A stretch of DNA of 8,802 nt, taken from assembly GCA_009703845.1 (NCBI GenBank), contig WLFI01000021.1:1-8802 (forward strand), given 5' to 3'. This document shows positions 7,954-8,802 of this stretch, one piece after another. The stretch comes from Actinomycetota bacterium. GTDB taxonomy: Bacteria > Actinomycetota > Actinomycetes > Actinomycetales > Microbacteriaceae. The notes under the pieces were generated by a model that did not search any database, was not told the DNA's origin, and worked only from the letters and a program-made list of their open reading frames with translations. Each line of letters starts with the position of its first letter. The stretch's first letter is position 1. The position numbers and the translations under genes are program-made.

Positions 7954-7967
7954 CTTTATTCTTCGAT

Positions 7968-7999
7968 GCGCGCAAAAGCAAAACGCCTAGGATGCGCGC
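7968..7999 (-). promoter_or_regulatory. GC-rich hairpin in the pnp leader
   Basis: On the minus strand GCGCGCA (7993-7999) can pair perfectly with UGCGCGC (7968-7974) around an 18-base loop. GCGCGC is self-complementary, so the same bases also form a direct repeat GATGCGCGC (plus strand 7965-7973 and 7991-7999, period 26). The pairing is seen directly; a regulatory role is inferred from its place just upstream of the ribosome site. Confidence 0.45.
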
Positions 8000-8046
8000 G
8001 TGTGCGTATGAGGTGAATAAACGGGCCCACATCGGAGAGGGCTGCC

Positions 8047-8101
8047 CTGGTCTGCAGTTGAAAACCTTGGATTGATTCCAAGACTCACGACCGAAGACCA
8101 G
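8047..8101 (-). promoter_or_regulatory. Long imperfect hairpin in the pnp leader, candidate RNase III/PNPase control element
   Basis: The minus-strand RNA folds into one 55-nt hairpin with 25 positions per arm and a five-base AUCAA loop. The outer seven pairs (8095-8101 with 8047-8053) and inner six pairs (8077-8082 with 8066-8071) are perfect. The 12-by-12 middle has nine pairs, four of them G-U, and three mismatches. In total 22 of 25 positions pair. Its length resembles the RNase III substrates in pnp leaders of E. coli and in the rpsO-pnp gap of Streptomyces, where cleavage controls PNPase level. Here the role is inferred from position and shape. There is no U-tract, so it is not a terminator. 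Confidence 0.65.
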
Positions 8102-8121
8102 CAAACTCGCTTCATCGCTCT

Positions 8122-8156
8122 CGACAAGGCTAGCAGAGGGGGCCGACAAAGGCTAG
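8122..8156. repeat. Tandem direct repeat CGACAA(A)GGCTAG upstream of pnp
   Basis: On the plus strand CGACAAGGCTAG (8122-8133) recurs as CGACAAAGGCTAG (8144-8156) with a 22-base period, about two helical turns. Read on the minus strand each copy contains TAGCCT, which fits the TANNNT -10 pattern and equals the candidate -10 of the thioredoxin-like gene. The repeats may be duplicated promoter elements for pnp (start near 8120, leader about 175 bases) or a tandem operator. No convincing -35 is seen at 17 bases for either copy. Confidence 0.5.
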
Positions 8157-8166
8157 GAGTGGCCCC

Positions 8167-8205
8167 AAAAGAAAATCGCCCCAACCGACGGATCGATTGA
8201 GGCGA
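8167..8205 (-). terminator. Intrinsic terminator after rpsO
   Basis: The minus-strand RNA forms a nine-pair stem, UCGCCUCAA (8197-8205) with UUGGGGCGA (8176-8184). There is a single G-U wobble and a 12-base loop. It is followed at once by UUUUCUUUU (8167-8175). It begins about 17 bases after the rpsO stop codon and implies that most rpsO transcripts end before pnp. Confidence 0.85.
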
Positions 8206-8221
8206 CTTTTCGAAAAAGACC

Positions 8222-8491
8222 TTAGCGGCGCAGACCTAGACGCTCGATGAGCGCACGGTAGCGGGCGATGTCAACGTTCTGCAGGTAACCAAGAAGGCGA
8301 CGACGCTGACCAACAAGAAGTAGCAGGCCACGACGGCTGTGGTGGTCGTGCTTGTGCTCTTTGAGGTGTTCAGTGAGGTCTTTGATTCGCTGAGTCAGAA
8401 CTGCAATCTGAACTTCAGGAGACCCGGTGTCGCCAGGGTGGGTTGCGAACTCGTTGATAATTGCGGTCTTGACCGATGCTTCTAGTGCCAT
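8222..8491 (-). CDS. rpsO: 30S ribosomal protein S15
   Basis: S15 is an early-binding protein of the small subunit platform and contacts the central domain of 16S rRNA. The 89-residue protein matches the family in length and sequence. [16 protein letters not shown] (residues 21-36), the [12 protein letters not shown] block (43-54), LLGYL (66-70) and the terminal LGLRR are all present. The start chosen is the ATG at 8489-8491 (protein begins MALEA), with GAGAGG at 8498-8503 six bases upstream. The longer reading from a TTG at 8542 would add 17 residues not found in S15 and is rejected. It ends at a strong intrinsic terminator and precedes pnp, the usual bacterial order. Its leader can form competing hairpins, which would fit S15 autoregulation. 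Confidence 0.98.
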   Translation of the reverse strand: MALEASVKTAIINEFATHPGDTGSPEVQIAVLTQRIKDLTEHLKEHKHDHHSRRGLLLLVGQRRRLLGYLQNVDIARYRALIERLGLRR

Positions 8492-8511
8492 AACGGGCCT
8501 CTCATTCTCTC

Positions 8512-8544
8512 GCTGCGCGGCGCTTGCAGCAGTATTGCTCAAGC
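8512..8544 (-). promoter_or_regulatory. rpsO leader with two mutually exclusive hairpins
   Basis: On the minus-strand RNA GCUUG-AGCA (8536-8544) pairs with UGCU-G-CAAGC (8522-8531), giving nine pairs with one bulged G and a four-base loop. Alternatively GCUGC (8526-8530) pairs with GCAGC (8512-8516), nearer the ribosome site at 8498-8503. The two stems share bases and cannot form together. S15 is known to repress its own message through leader structures that differ between phyla, including an actinobacterial type. Assigning that role here is inference. Confidence 0.4.
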
Positions 8545-8580
8545 TCTATTTATCCGCGGCCGATACACGGCAACTTCACA

Positions 8581-8586
8581 AGCATA
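8581..8586 (-). promoter_or_regulatory. Candidate -10 element of rpsO
   Basis: TATGCT on the minus strand fits TANNNT and would start transcription near 8574, giving a leader of about 80 bases that contains the hairpins before rpsO. No good -35 hexamer stands 17 bases upstream (the sequence there is TGGCGG). The call is tentative. Confidence 0.3.
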
Positions 8587-8589
8587 GCG

Positions 8590-8608
8590 AAAAAGGCGCG
8601 ATACCGCC
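8590..8608 (-). terminator. Weak candidate terminator of the membrane protein gene
   Basis: On the minus strand GGCG (8605-8608) pairs with CGCC (8595-8598) around six bases, followed directly by five U (8590-8594). It starts 26 bases after the stop at 8635. The stem has only four G-C pairs, so efficiency is doubtful. Confidence 0.3.
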
Positions 8609-8634
8609 AGAGCAACTAGAAATCGGCGGATGTA

Positions 8635-8802
8635 CTAACCGGCGATTGTGAAAGGAGCCACCTGCGGCTTGTTGTGACGGTTGCCCGCCTCGACCGATCG
8701 CGAAGGCAACACGTAAATGATTATGTTGAACACGAAAGTTGCGAAACCGATGAGAAGAAGAGCGAGGAATGACGGAAGCACATTGCTTGCCACCAACATG
8801 TA
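8635..8802 (-). CDS. C-terminal end of an unidentified membrane protein (runs off the right edge)
   Basis: An open frame enters from the right edge and ends at the TAG at 8635-8637, giving 55 codons. It encodes one strongly hydrophobic helix (about residues 9-31, with SFLALLLIGFATFVFNIIIY), then a polar tail with RSVEAGNRHNKPQ that ends in FTIAG. An ATG lies at the second codon of the visible part (8797-8799), so a very short single-helix protein is possible. A fragment of a larger membrane protein is equally likely, because the frame remains open to the edge. I cannot name a family. The hydrophobic helix followed by a stop and a gap with a candidate rpsO promoter suggest a real gene end. The gap to rpsO is 143 bases. 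Confidence 0.5.
   Translation of the reverse strand, partial: YMLVASNVLPSFLALLLIGFATFVFNIIIYVLPSRSVEAGNRHNKPQVAPFTIAG

Noticed and set aside
7869..8184. Open frames over the pnp leader on both strands
   Set aside because: Arg/Ser/Cys-rich translations without any recognisable fold or ribosome site, and the region is better explained by RNA structure.
8492..8542. A 17-residue N-terminal extension of S15 from a TTG at 8542
   Set aside because: S15 proteins begin near MAL, the ATG at 8491 has a well-spaced GAGAGG, and the extension overlaps the leader hairpins.
1..8802. Mobile elements, CRISPR arrays, tRNA or rRNA genes
   Set aside because: No repeat-spacer array, transposase or integrase motif, terminal inverted repeats, cloverleaf or rRNA sequence was seen on either strand.

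Overview
The window reads as a stretch of chromosome from a moderate-GC member of the Actinomycetota, most likely an aquatic Microbacteriaceae-type lineage. This is inferred from the gene order rpsO - pnp - M16 peptidase - dapB ... thyX - dapA - rnj, which matches the order known from Mycobacterium tuberculosis and other actinobacteria. Other signs are the flavin-dependent thymidylate synthase (ThyX), an actinobacterial DUF4395 protein, tight gene packing, and starts that look leaderless. No phage, IS element, CRISPR array, tRNA or rRNA is visible. Genus cannot be fixed from sequence reading alone.

Layout, from the right end leftwards because most genes are on the minus strand. A C-terminal piece of an unidentified membrane protein (8635-8802) is followed by rpsO (8222-8491), which has a structured leader and ends at a good intrinsic terminator. 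A 278-base gap then holds a tandem repeat, a long 55-nt hairpin and a GC-rich hairpin ahead of pnp (5682-7943). pnp is followed closely by an M16 zinc peptidase (4319-5653), dapB (3602-4309) and a two-TM/TPR-like protein (3168-3605). The gaps are 28 and 9 bases and the last junction is a 4-base ATGA overlap, so this is probably one operon.

Facing it on the plus strand is a two-gene unit: a membrane-anchored thioredoxin-like protein (2289-2732) and a DUF4395 protein (2732-3178), joined by a TAATG overlap. Its end overlaps the end of the TPR gene by 11 bases. Divergent from this pair is a second minus-strand operon, thyX (1481-2206), dapA (477-1454) and rnj (from 465, running off the left edge).

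Functional themes: RNA decay and translation (PNPase, RNase J, S15), the first two committed steps of diaminopimelate/lysine synthesis (DapA, DapB), dTMP synthesis (ThyX), proteolysis (M16) and thiol redox chemistry (Trx-like plus DUF4395). The genes are mostly ordinary housekeeping genes. The parts worth a second look are the RNA structures of the rpsO-pnp region, the mirrored leaderless promoters of the divergent gap, and the redox pair of unknown role.
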